NCBI GenBank assembly: GCA_028691155.1
Contig: JAQUZV010000016.1
Location: forward strand, 1-16,219
DNA length: 16,219 nucleotides
Source: Victivallales bacterium
Lineage (GTDB): Bacteria; Verrucomicrobiota; Lentisphaeria; Victivallales; SZUA-371
Direction of reading: 5' to 3'
Positions 6,320 to 13,877 of this stretch are shown here, piece by piece. The notes under the pieces were generated by a model that did no database searches, was not told where the DNA came from, and saw only the letters and a program-made list of their open reading frames with translations. The position numbers and the translations under genes are program-made. Position 1 is the first letter of the stretch. The number at the start of each line of letters is the position of its first letter.

Positions 6320-7546
6320 ATGGCGGAGCTCATTATTCATCCGGATAAGATCACCGATCCCGCTGCCGCCATGAAGTTGTGCCCGTTCGGGGCCATTGTC
6401 GATGAGGCGGGGCAACTGACGATTACAGCGGCTTGCCGCATGTGCCGTCTCTGCGTGCGGAAAGGCCCGGCAGGCGCATTTGAATTGCGTGAAGATGCCT
6501 CGCCTGCCGCAGGCGCCGACATCGGATCGTGGCACGGTATTGCGGTTTATGTGGAGCATGAGGGCGGGAAGATTCATCCCGTAACGCTGGAATTGCTGGG
6601 CAAGGCCCGGGAGCTGGCGCGCAAATCGCCGCAACCGGTTTACGCTTTGTTTATCGGTGCGGGCAGTCGGCAGGCGGCCACCGCGTTGCTGGAATATGGT
6701 CCCGACGAAGTTTTTGTTTACGATCATCCCGAGCTGACCCATTTCCGCATTGAACCGTATGCGGCGGCCGGGGCCGATTTCATTACCCGGGTGCGTCCGG
6801 CGATCATTCTGGTCGGCGGGACGACGGTGGGACGTTCCCTGGCGCCGCGGTTGGCGGCTCGCTTCCGGACCGGTCTGACCGCCGACTGTACGGCGCTGGA
6901 TATTCAGCCCGACGGTGGTCTGGCGCAGATTCGTCCGGCTTTCGGCGGCAATATCATGGCCCATATCATGACCCCGAAACGGCGGCCGCAGTTCGCTACG
7001 GTGCGTTACAAGATTTTCCCGTTGTCGGAACCGGAAGCCCGGCCGTCCGGCAAGGTTACCGTGCTTCCGGTCAAACCGGAATTTCTCTCCTCCGCCATCA
7101 CGGTGCTGGAGGTCAAACCGAAACCGGCGGTCAACGGCATTGAAGAGGCGGAGGTGATTGTGGCGGCGGGACGCGGACTCAAAAAGGCCGAGGATCTGGC
7201 CATGATCCGGGAACTGGCCGCATTGCTGCATGGCGAAGTGGCCTCGACCCGGTCGCTGATCGAGGCGGGTTGGGTCGATCCGCGCCGTCAGATCGGGTTG
7301 AGCGGACGCACCGTCAAACCGCGATTGCTGATTGCCTGCGGCATTTCCGGCGCCATTCAGTTCGTGGCCGGAATGAAGGGCAGTGAAACCGTGATCGCCA
7401 TCAATTCCGATCCCGAGGCGCCGATTTTCCGTACCGCTCATTATGCCTTGGTCGGCGATCTTTACCAGATTGTTCCCGAACTGATCAACCGGATCAAAGC
7501 CGATGGCGCCGCGGCGTTCATCTCTTCCGGCGCAGGAGTACCATAA
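6320..7546 (+). CDS. etfA: Electron transfer flavoprotein, alpha subunit with one-cluster ferredoxin-like N-terminus
   Basis: EtfA binds the electron-shuttling FAD and pairs with EtfB. The protein has 408 residues; about the first 65 are an extension absent from respiratory EtfA. It resembles a 2[4Fe-4S] ferredoxin but keeps only C21 (LCPFGAI) and C39, C42 and C45 (CRMCRLC). In the ferredoxin fold these four ligate one cluster; the four ligands of the other are all replaced. The Etf alpha/beta domain follows (about 70-255). The FAD domain is about 270-400, with STRSLIEAGW, QIGLSGRTVKP, CGISGAIQFVAGM and INSDPEAPIF. In GAIQF the Phe stands where human ETFA has a flavin-contacting His. AGGAGG (6306-6311) precedes the ATG. 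The stop overlaps the dehydrogenase start as TAATG. Gene order matches A. woodii lctBCD, so I infer an Ldh-EtfAB-like complex. Confidence 0.95.
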   Translation: MAELIIHPDKITDPAAAMKLCPFGAIVDEAGQLTITAACRMCRLCVRKGPAGAFELREDASPAAGADIGSWHGIAVYVEHEGGKIHPVTLELLGKARELARKSPQPVYALFIGAGSRQAATALLEYGPDEVFVYDHPELTHFRIEPYAAAGADFITRVRPAIILVGGTTVGRSLAPRLAARFRTGLTADCTALDIQPDGGLAQIRPAFGGNIMAHIMTPKRRPQFATVRYKIFPLSEPEARPSGKVTVLPVKPEFLSSAITVLEVKPKPAVNGIEEAEVIVAAGRGLKKAEDLAMIRELAALLHGEVASTRSLIEAGWVDPRRQIGLSGRTVKPRLLIACGISGAIQFVAGMKGSETVIAINSDPEAPIFRTAHYALVGDLYQIVPELINRIKADGAAAFISSGAGVP

Positions 7547-8961
7547 TGAACGATTTCAACAAACTCGACGCCGCCGATATGGCTTTTTTTCAGCAGCTTT
7601 GCGGCGAAAAACGCGCCGTTCCCGGCGCGACCGTCAATGACGACTACTGTCATGATGAGCTGGCCGGCATCCACCGGCGACCGGAAATTCTGTTGCAGCC
7701 GGCAACTACCGACGAAGTGGCGGCCATTATGCGTTATGCTTCCGCCCATCGCCTTCCCGTGACTCCGCGTGGTCAGGGAACCGGACTGGTCGGCGGCGCC
7801 GTTCCGCTCTACGGCGGCATCCTGCTGGACCTGAGCGGCATGAACCGGATTCTCGAACTGGATGAGGCCAATCTCACCTTGACGGTGGAATCCGGCGTTC
7901 TCCTGATGGATGTGATCAAGTTCGTGGAGGAAAAAGGGCTCTTCTATCCCCCGGACCCCGGCGAAAAAAGCGCCACCATCGGCGGCAATATCAATACCAA
8001 TGCCGGAGGCATGCGCGCGGTCAAATACGGGGTTACCCGCGATTACGTGCGCGGTCTGGAGGTGGTGCTGGCCGATGGGCGGGTGATCGAACTCGGCGGC
8101 AAGGTGGTGAAAACCAGTTCCGGTTACAGTCTCAAGGATCTGCTGGTCGGTTCCGAAGGCACGCTGGGAGTGGTGACCAAAGTCATTTTGCGGCTGCTGC
8201 CGCTGCCGCGCCGCAAACTGAGTCTGCTGGTGCCGTTTCCCACTTTGGATCAGGCGATCGACACGGTGCCGCAAATCGTCAAATCGCGCACCATTCCCAC
8301 CGCGGTGGAATTTATGCAGCGTGAGGTTATCCTGGCCGCGGAACAGTTTCTGGGCCGGAAGTTTCCGGATAAATCCGCCGATGCCTATTTGCTGCTTACT
8401 TTCGACGGCAACAGCCGCGAGGAGATTGAACAGTCCTATCACGAAGTGGCGGAAATCTGTCTTGCCGCCGGAGCCATCGACGCCTTTATCTCCAACACCG
8501 AGGAGCGCAACGAGGCCATCTGGTCGGCGCGCGGCGCTTTTCTCGAAGCCATCAAGGCTTCCACGACCGAACTCGATGAATGCGATGTGGTGGTGCCGCG
8601 CAAAAACGTCGGCGAATTTATCCGCTTTACCCACCAGTTGCAGCAGAAGCACGGGGTGCGGATTCGCAGCTTCGGTCATGCCGGCGACGGCAATCTTCAT
8701 GTTTATGTGCTGCGCGATCAGCTCGCTCAAGCCGACTGGGAGGCCAAACTGACGGCCGTGTTCGCTGAAATGTACGCCATGGCTCGTCGTCTCGACGGCA
8801 AGGTTTCCGGCGAACACGGCATCGGTTACGCCAAGGAGCGTTACCTGTCCGATTCCGTCGGCCCCGACCAACTGGCGCTGATGCGCGGCATTAAAGCGGT
8901 CTTCGACCCCGCCGGGATTCTCAATCCCGGCAAAATTTGTGCCGCCGAATCCGAAGTGTGA
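7546..8961 (+). CDS. FAD-linked 2-hydroxyacid dehydrogenase (D-lactate/glycolate type, LctD/GlcD-like)
   Basis: This oxidises a 2-hydroxyacid, probably lactate, at FAD and hands the electrons to the EtfAB encoded just upstream. It has 471 residues, normal for the GlcD/LctD family. The PCMH-type FAD domain (about 45-225) shows PRGQGTGLVGGAVP and the TIGGNINTNAGGMRAVKYG segment. The C-terminal FAD-oxidase domain holds HAGDGNLH (H378-H385) and SGEHGIG with E423/H424, the residues that in relatives bind a metal and the substrate carboxylate. It ends with NPGKIC and has no Fe-S domain, so it needs a partner for electron exit. Translation is coupled to etfA (TAATG) with AGGAG at 7534-7538. No lactate permease or racemase is in the window. 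Glycolate or another hydroxyacid cannot be excluded from sequence. Confidence 0.93.
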   Translation: MNDFNKLDAADMAFFQQLCGEKRAVPGATVNDDYCHDELAGIHRRPEILLQPATTDEVAAIMRYASAHRLPVTPRGQGTGLVGGAVPLYGGILLDLSGMNRILELDEANLTLTVESGVLLMDVIKFVEEKGLFYPPDPGEKSATIGGNINTNAGGMRAVKYGVTRDYVRGLEVVLADGRVIELGGKVVKTSSGYSLKDLLVGSEGTLGVVTKVILRLLPLPRRKLSLLVPFPTLDQAIDTVPQIVKSRTIPTAVEFMQREVILAAEQFLGRKFPDKSADAYLLLTFDGNSREEIEQSYHEVAEICLAAGAIDAFISNTEERNEAIWSARGAFLEAIKASTTELDECDVVVPRKNVGEFIRFTHQLQQKHGVRIRSFGHAGDGNLHVYVLRDQLAQADWEAKLTAVFAEMYAMARRLDGKVSGEHGIGYAKERYLSDSVGPDQLALMRGIKAVFDPAGILNPGKICAAESEV

Positions 8962-8975
8962 AGACGCGGCGGGGG

Positions 8976-9011
8976 GAGCGGGGCCGGGGTGATCCGGGCC
9001 TCCTTCCGCTC
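8976..9011. other. GC-rich hairpin between convergent genes
   Basis: GAGCGG (8976-8981) can pair with CCGCTC (9006-9011), with an inner imperfect GGCCGG/CCGGGCC stem. It lies in the 56-base gap between the converging dehydrogenase and recombinase genes. There is no T tract on either strand, so I do not call it an intrinsic terminator, though it may help end transcription. Confidence 0.3.
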
Positions 9012-9017
9012 TGCCGT

Positions 9018-9911
9018 TCAGGCGCGGGGATGGAACTGCCTGTGGACGGAGAGGAGTCTTTTCTGATCGATATGGGTGTAGATTTGGGTGGTGGCGATAT
9101 CGGCGTGGCCGAGCATTTCCTGAATGACGCGGAGGTCGGCGCCGTTTTCGAGCAGATGACCGGCGAAGGAATGGCGCAGGGTGTGGGGGTGGATGTTCTT
9201 GCGGATTTTGGCTTTGCGGGCGGCGTCTTTGACGATGTTCCAGATCATTTCCCGATCGAGTTGATGCCCGTTGACCGAGATGAACAAAGCCACTTCGCCG
9301 CCGACTTTGGCCAATTGGGGGCGAACTTCGTTGAGATAACGGGTCAGCAGCCGGAGGGCAAGACGGCCGATGGGCACCAGACGTTCTTTTGACCCCTTGC
9401 CGATGACGCGTACCATCGCCTCGTCGAACCGGACCGAGTCGAGCCGCAGCCCCGCACACTCGGAGACGCGCAGACCGCAGGCGTAGAGCATTTCCAGTAT
9501 GACCCGGTTGCGGAAAGTCAGCGGATCCTTGGCGCTGGCCGGAAAGGCGGTCAGAAGTTTATCCACCTCTTTGGGCGAGAGAAAATCCGGCAACAACCGC
9601 CACAGCTTGGGCGAATCCATGACCTCGGTCACATTTTCCGGAATCAGTTTCTCCTGAAAAAGATAACGCAGCAGCACCTTGATCGACACCAGGCGCCGGG
9701 CCAGAGTGGCCGGTTCCATTCCCTCGGCTTTGCCTTCGCCGAGGTAGGCAATAATATCATTGCGGCTCAGAGCGGCAAAACTGTGGCGGCCGTGCTCCTG
9801 CAGCCAGGTGATGAAATGACTCAGGTCGGAGCGGTACGCCGCGGTCGAATTTTCACTTAAGCCCTTTTCCAGCGTGAGATACCCGATAAAATGTTTCAGT
9901 TCTTCTTCCAT
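9018..9911 (-). CDS. xerD: Site-specific tyrosine recombinase, XerD type
   Basis: XerC/XerD recombinases resolve chromosome dimers at dif near the terminus, normally with FtsK. This 297-residue protein has family length. The N-terminal SAM-like DNA-binding domain covers about 1-100 (YLTLEKGLSENSTAAYRSDL). The catalytic domain contains the full set of active residues: R148 (CGLRVSE), K172 (GKGSKERLVP), H243 and R246 (HPHTLRHSF), H269 (LGHADIATT) and nucleophile Y278 (IYTHID). The positions agree almost exactly with those of E. coli XerD, so I prefer XerD to XerC. The start is supported by AAGGA six bases upstream, and a promoter lies at 9938-9966. No mobile element, att site or cargo is nearby, which argues against a phage or integron integrase. 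A XerC partner is not in the window. Confidence 0.93.
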   Translation of the reverse strand: MEEELKHFIGYLTLEKGLSENSTAAYRSDLSHFITWLQEHGRHSFAALSRNDIIAYLGEGKAEGMEPATLARRLVSIKVLLRYLFQEKLIPENVTEVMDSPKLWRLLPDFLSPKEVDKLLTAFPASAKDPLTFRNRVILEMLYACGLRVSECAGLRLDSVRFDEAMVRVIGKGSKERLVPIGRLALRLLTRYLNEVRPQLAKVGGEVALFISVNGHQLDREMIWNIVKDAARKAKIRKNIHPHTLRHSFAGHLLENGADLRVIQEMLGHADIATTQIYTHIDQKRLLSVHRQFHPRA

Positions 9912-9937
9912 GGCAGTTCCTTGGTTCGGCAGATGCT

Positions 9938-9966
9938 AACATATCCCTTCGATCCGGCCTTGTAAA
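9938..9966 (-). promoter_or_regulatory. Probable promoter of the recombinase gene
   Basis: On the minus strand TTTACA (complement of 9961-9966) is followed after 17 bases by TATGTT (complement of 9938-9943), read on as TATGTTAGC. It lies 27 bases before the start codon. The layout copies that of the etf promoter (TTGACA-17-TATGCTA). Confidence 0.58.
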
Positions 9967-10582
9967 GGGGGAAATTTTTTTCAGGGCGATTTTACGGCGA
10001 CGGAACAACGCCGGTTCGATGCGGAAGAAAATGATCGGAAAAGGGGGGAAGCCCGGCCGTGATTTGGTATGGGGGCAGGGGGGGATCACGGTCCGGGTAT
10101 CCCCGAAAATGGTCGAAAACCGATCCGGCATCGTGATCTTATCCGGCCGGGAACCGGTTTCCGGTAAAAGTGAAACGATTCTTGTCGCCATCGGCAACGC
10201 CTGGGAAAGAAAAACAGAAAAAGAATATCCCCCTCTCATTAAGCGATTGCGCCAACTGCTCCGAAGGCAAAAATATATTCTATATCTTGAGTATAAGGGG
10301 TTGATACGGGAAAAGCAAGGGGGCAAAGTAAAAAAAAATACCGGTTATTTTCGGATGGCGATGGCGGTTGGAAGGGGAAAACGGTATAATGACAGAGGCG
10401 GCTCACGGTGTTTTTTCGTCATTGCCGTGTTCGGGGCAGGGTGCGGCACAGCGACAACGCCTCCGGTAAGGATTTAATTGGTTTTTTTCTGAAAATCTAT
10501 TTTAAAAAAGCAAATCATCCGCTAATTTACCCCATCTGCTTTGAGAATTTCCGGGCTGAAGAAAGATGCGGGATGTAAGAAA
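9967..10582. other. Long intergenic region upstream of mraY, no supported gene
   Basis: About 600 bases separate the recombinase promoter from mraY, and I see no convincing gene. A 152-codon frame on the plus strand (10019-10477) and a 157-codon frame on the minus strand both lack a ribosome site and recognisable domains. Composition differs from the genes: it has G and A runs (for example a GGGGGG-rich stretch near 10040-10085 and A8 at 10330-10338) and an AT-rich end (10478-10540). A TATAAT sits at 10385-10390 without a good -35 box. It could hold the mraY promoter, a decayed gene or an untranslated RNA, but I cannot decide between these. Confidence 0.4.
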
Positions 10583-11683
10583 ATGTTTTATTATTTATCG
10601 TATTTCAGGGATAGTTATGGGCCGTTGCGGCTGTTTGAATATACCACTTTTCGGGCGGGCGGGGCACTGTTGACCGCGATGTTGATCTGCCTCTTCTGCG
10701 GGCCGCTGACGGTGCGTCTGCTCAAGCGGTTTCGGGCTCAGGCTCCCGGTCGGTTGGACGGGCTGGTACCGGATGAATTCATCGATCGGGACAAGGACAA
10801 AACCCCGAGCATGGGCGGGTTGCTGATCGTCTTCAGCATTACCGTTTCCACGCTGCTGTGGACGGTGATCAGCAATCCTCTGGTGATGGTGTTTCTGGTG
10901 ACGCTGCTGGCTTATGCCGCCGTAGGGTTTGTGGATGATTACATCAAGGTGGCCTATCGGAATCGGGATGGTATTTCGGCTCGGCTGAAGTTGATTTTTC
11001 AGGTGCTGATTGCGGCGGTGGCGATTCTGTTTCTCAACAAACTGCCGGAAACCGGGAGTCGGTTCGGCGAACTGATTGTGCCGTTTGTGTCCCATCCGGT
11101 TCTGCTCAGCAGTTCCACGGTGTTGGTATTGGCTTTCTGTGTCTTTGTGGTGGTGGGGTCGTCCAATGCGGTGAATCTGACCGATGGGAAGGATGGGCTG
11201 GCGGTCGGGTGTACGATCTTCTGCAGTCTGACCTACGGGATGATCGCCTATTTGTGCGGCCACAAGATTTTCGCGGGATATCTGAACATTCCGTTTATTT
11301 CCGGTGCCAGCGAAGTGGTGGTGCTCACGGCGGCGATCAGCGGGGCGTGCATCGGGTTTCTGTGGCACAATTGTCATCCGGCGTCGATGTTCATGGGGGA
11401 TACCGGCAGCCTGGCTTTGGGCGGCACCATCGGGTTGATTGCCGTGTTGGTCAAGCAGGAAGTGGCGTTGGTGATAATCGGCGGTGTCTTTGTCATGGAG
11501 GCATTGTCGGTAATTATTCAGATTGCCGGGTTTAAACTGACCGGCAAACGGGTGTTTCTCTGCGCTCCGATTCATCATCATTTCGAGCGCAAAGGGTGGA
11601 CTGAAACCCAGATTGTCGTGCGTTTTTGGATTTTGGCCGGAATATTCGCCCTGTTGGGGCTGGCCACCTTGAAATTGCGTTGA
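10583..11683 (+). CDS. mraY: Phospho-N-acetylmuramoyl-pentapeptide transferase
   Basis: MraY transfers phospho-MurNAc-pentapeptide from UDP to undecaprenyl phosphate, making lipid I, the first membrane step of peptidoglycan synthesis. I chose the ATG at 10583, which gives 366 residues and the canonical opening MFYYLSYFRDSYGPLRLF. A TTG at 10541 would add 14 unlikely residues. About ten hydrophobic membrane helices are present. Family motifs are KTPSMGG (74-79 region), the Mg-binding VDDYIK (D118, D119), SNAVNLTDGKDGLAVG with its catalytic aspartates, a GDTGSLALGG loop and APIHHHFERKGWTE near the C-terminus. The residue between the two aspartates of TDG-K-DG is Lys where most MraY proteins have Leu. 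The gene lies outside a division/cell-wall cluster, which is unusual. The next gene begins 31 bases downstream. Confidence 0.96.
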   Translation: MFYYLSYFRDSYGPLRLFEYTTFRAGGALLTAMLICLFCGPLTVRLLKRFRAQAPGRLDGLVPDEFIDRDKDKTPSMGGLLIVFSITVSTLLWTVISNPLVMVFLVTLLAYAAVGFVDDYIKVAYRNRDGISARLKLIFQVLIAAVAILFLNKLPETGSRFGELIVPFVSHPVLLSSSTVLVLAFCVFVVVGSSNAVNLTDGKDGLAVGCTIFCSLTYGMIAYLCGHKIFAGYLNIPFISGASEVVVLTAAISGACIGFLWHNCHPASMFMGDTGSLALGGTIGLIAVLVKQEVALVIIGGVFVMEALSVIIQIAGFKLTGKRVFLCAPIHHHFERKGWTETQIVVRFWILAGIFALLGLATLKLR

Positions 11684-11714
11684 ACTAAAAAATATTCAGA
11701 GAGTGAGGTGTCGT

Positions 11715-12533
11715 ATGAAGAAGGCATTATTGAAAACAATCCGGATTTTGAGTTGGCTTTTAGGCGGCCTGCTGGCATTGGTGATTGTGGCGGCGGTGGT
11801 GGCTGTTTTTTATCTGGACTCGATTGTCGAAAAGGGAGTGGCGGTATTCGGTTCCGAAATGACCGGAACCAAGGTGGAGCTGCAGAAAGTGTCCATTTCG
11901 CTGTTGCGGCCGAAAGTGGTGCTGGAGAATTTTTCGGTGGCCAACCCGGCGGGATACGACAATCCCAAGGCTTTCGATCTGAAGAAGCTCCAGGCGGCGG
12001 TGGAACGCAATTCCCTGTTTTCGAACAAGATCGTGATCGAGGAAATCCTGATCGACGGCGCGTTGATCGATTTCGAACCGCAGCTTAACGGCGGCAACAA
12101 CCTCTCGGACATCAAGGCCAACATTGCCAAACGGACCGCTTCTTCCGGCGGCGAAACCGCGGCGAATGCGACAGCACCCGAGGACGAACAGCCGGCGAAA
12201 AAGTCCGCAAAGACCGTGCTGGTGAAACTGTTCCGGATGACAAACTGTAAAATCACCATTACCAGCAAGTTGCTGGGCGGCAATAATATTACCGTGCCGT
12301 TGCCCGATATTGAAATGACCGATATCGGCGGCGACCATTCCTCGCCGGAAGAGGTGATGGAAAAAATCTACAATGACGTGTTCAAGAAGATCATCGTTAC
12401 GGTCAAGGATTCCGTCACCGGTCTCAAGTTGCCCGATACGCTCGATCAGGTGGATCAGACTTCGCAAGATGTGCTCGACAAGACGAAAAAGGCCGGTGGC
12501 AAGGTGATCGACGGCATTAAGAGTCTGTTCTGA
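11715..12533 (+). CDS. AsmA-like membrane-anchored envelope protein
   Basis: AsmA-like proteins are anchored in the inner membrane, reach into the periplasm and are linked to outer-membrane lipid traffic or assembly. The protein has 272 residues from the ATG at 11715, which has GAGGTG (11705-11710) in front; a GTG at 11703 would add four residues. One membrane helix (about 13-34) is followed by a periplasmic part. Its first half matches the AsmA N-terminal pattern: GSEMTGTKVELQKVSISLLRP, then LENFSVANPAGYDNPKAF and IEEILIDGALIDFEPQLNGGNNL. A charged Ala/Glu/Lys linker (about 138-165) and a short C-terminal part follow. It is much smaller than full AsmA, so it is a short member of the family. 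It is probably cotranscribed with mraY and ends at a strong terminator. A precise function cannot be given. Confidence 0.72.
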   Translation: MKKALLKTIRILSWLLGGLLALVIVAAVVAVFYLDSIVEKGVAVFGSEMTGTKVELQKVSISLLRPKVVLENFSVANPAGYDNPKAFDLKKLQAAVERNSLFSNKIVIEEILIDGALIDFEPQLNGGNNLSDIKANIAKRTASSGGETAANATAPEDEQPAKKSAKTVLVKLFRMTNCKITITSKLLGGNNITVPLPDIEMTDIGGDHSSPEEVMEKIYNDVFKKIIVTVKDSVTGLKLPDTLDQVDQTSQDVLDKTKKAGGKVIDGIKSLF

Positions 12534-12562
12534 CCGTACCGGATTTCCCCACTGCAGTTATC

Positions 12563-12612
12563 AAAAAAAATCGCCCGGAGTGCCGATCGATGGCGCTCCG
12601 GGCGATTTTTTT
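12563..12612. terminator. Bidirectional Rho-independent terminator
   Basis: AATCGCCCGGAGTGCC (12569-12584) pairs with GGCGCTCCGGGCGATT (12592-12607) over 16 base pairs with one G-T pair and loop GATCGAT. It is flanked by eight A (12563-12570) and seven T (12606-12612). It works for either strand and serves both the AsmA-like gene and the converging nifS. Confidence 0.93.
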
Positions 12613-12658
12613 ATCTTTTTCCGCGTTTGACTATCGGAAATGCCGATGGTCGGCCGAA

Positions 12659-13864
12659 TCAGCGGCCGGAATTTTTGGCGTCCCAATAAGGCGAGATTTG
12701 CCGCAGGCGCGCAATAATCGGCGGCAGGTGTTCAATGACGAAATCCACCTCCTCGGCGGTGTTGTAGCGGGATAGACTGAAACGGATGGTTCCATGTGCC
12801 GCAGTGTACGGCAGTCCCATGGCCCGTAGCACGTGTGACGGTTCCAGACTGCCGGTGGTACAGGCGCTGCCGCTGGAGGCGCAAATCCCCAGTTGGTCGA
12901 GCAGCATCAGGATCGATTCGCCTTCGATGAACTCGAAACTGATCGAAGAAGTGTTCGGCAACCGGTGATCCGGGTCGCCGTTGATGCGAATGGACGGAAC
13001 GACGGCGGCAATGCCCTGTTCCAGCCGGTCGCGCAACGCCCGGACCCGGGTATTTTCTTCCCCGATATCGGCCTTGGCCATGGCGGCGGCCTGACCCATG
13101 GCGACAATACCGGCGACATTTTCGGTGCCGCCGCGCCGGCCGTTTTCCTGATGTCCGCCGATCATAAACGGACGGAAACGTTGGCCGCGCCGGATGTAAA
13201 GAACCCCGACGCCCTTGGGCGCGTGCAGCTTATGACCGGACAAACTGAGCATATCGATCTGGGAGTTGTCCAGATCGATGGGGATTTTGCCCACGGCCTG
13301 GACGGCGTCGGTATGGAACAGCGCACCGTATTTATGGGCCATGGCCGCAATCTTTTCCACCGGATAGATATTGCCGATTTCGTTGTTGGCCCACATGATC
13401 GAGACCAGTGCCGTTTCCTCGTCGATCATCTCTTCCAGGCGCTGCAGATCGAGGCGGCCGTGGGAATCGACCGGAATATAGCCGATCCGGCAGCCGCGTC
13501 GTTCCAGTTCCCGGGCCACATTCAGGATGGCCGGGTGTTCCACCTTGGACACGATGAATTTGTTCTTCTTCGGGCAGGTGTACATGGCGCTGAACAGCGC
13601 GGCATTGTCGCTTTCGGTGCCGCAACTGGTGAAAATGATTTCCGAGTGATGCCCTTTACTGTCCACGCTGCGGACGCCGAGCAGGTCGGCTACCTGGGCG
13701 CGGGCTTTTTCCACCGCGAAACCAACCTGGCCGCCGAAGTTGTGAATGCTCGACGGATTGCCGTAAAGTTCGGTGAGATAGGGACGCATGGCTTCGAACA
13801 CTTCCGGCGCCACCGCCGTGGTGGCGTTGTTGTCAAAATAGATAACCCGTTTGGTATTGCTCAT
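12659..13864 (-). CDS. nifS: Cysteine desulfurase, NifS type
   Basis: This PLP enzyme takes sulfur from cysteine, giving alanine and a persulfide for Fe-S assembly on the NifU scaffold encoded just upstream. From the ATG at 13864 it has 401 residues; GAGGTG lies nine bases upstream, while the GTG at 13876 would overlap that ribosome site. Visible elements, numbered from this start, are YFDNNATT (9-16), the PLP-stacking H110 (VEHPAI), D186 in HTDAVQ, the PLP Schiff-base lysine K212 (SGHKLHAPKGVG), RRGGTEN, and C335 in SSGSACTTGSLEPSHVL, the persulfide-forming cysteine. The short class I active loop and SACTTGS fit NifS better than E. coli IscS. The nifU stop is 13 bases upstream, so the two form an operon. 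No nitrogenase genes are present, so a general Fe-S role is likely. Confidence 0.95.
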   Translation of the reverse strand: MSNTKRVIYFDNNATTAVAPEVFEAMRPYLTELYGNPSSIHNFGGQVGFAVEKARAQVADLLGVRSVDSKGHHSEIIFTSCGTESDNAALFSAMYTCPKKNKFIVSKVEHPAILNVARELERRGCRIGYIPVDSHGRLDLQRLEEMIDEETALVSIMWANNEIGNIYPVEKIAAMAHKYGALFHTDAVQAVGKIPIDLDNSQIDMLSLSGHKLHAPKGVGVLYIRRGQRFRPFMIGGHQENGRRGGTENVAGIVAMGQAAAMAKADIGEENTRVRALRDRLEQGIAAVVPSIRINGDPDHRLPNTSSISFEFIEGESILMLLDQLGICASSGSACTTGSLEPSHVLRAMGLPYTAAHGTIRFSLSRYNTAEEVDFVIEHLPPIIARLRQISPYWDAKNSGR

Positions 13865-13877
13865 TTTTCTCTTCACC

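Noticed and set aside
7462..9459. Very long minus-strand reading frame of 665 codons
   Set aside because: It lies antisense to the dehydrogenase, etfA end and across the recombinase, is rich in Arg, His, Gln and Pro, and has no domain. GC-rich third positions open such frames on the opposite strand.
9018..9911. Integrase of a mobile element
   Set aside because: Residue positions match housekeeping XerD, and no att repeats, tRNA gene or cargo genes are nearby.
10019..10477. Possible 152-residue protein in the long intergenic region, with a faint GroES-like stretch (SGIVIL ... ILVAIGN)
   Set aside because: There is no ribosome site, the ends are low complexity, and the GroES-like resemblance is too short and gapped to support a gene or pseudogene.
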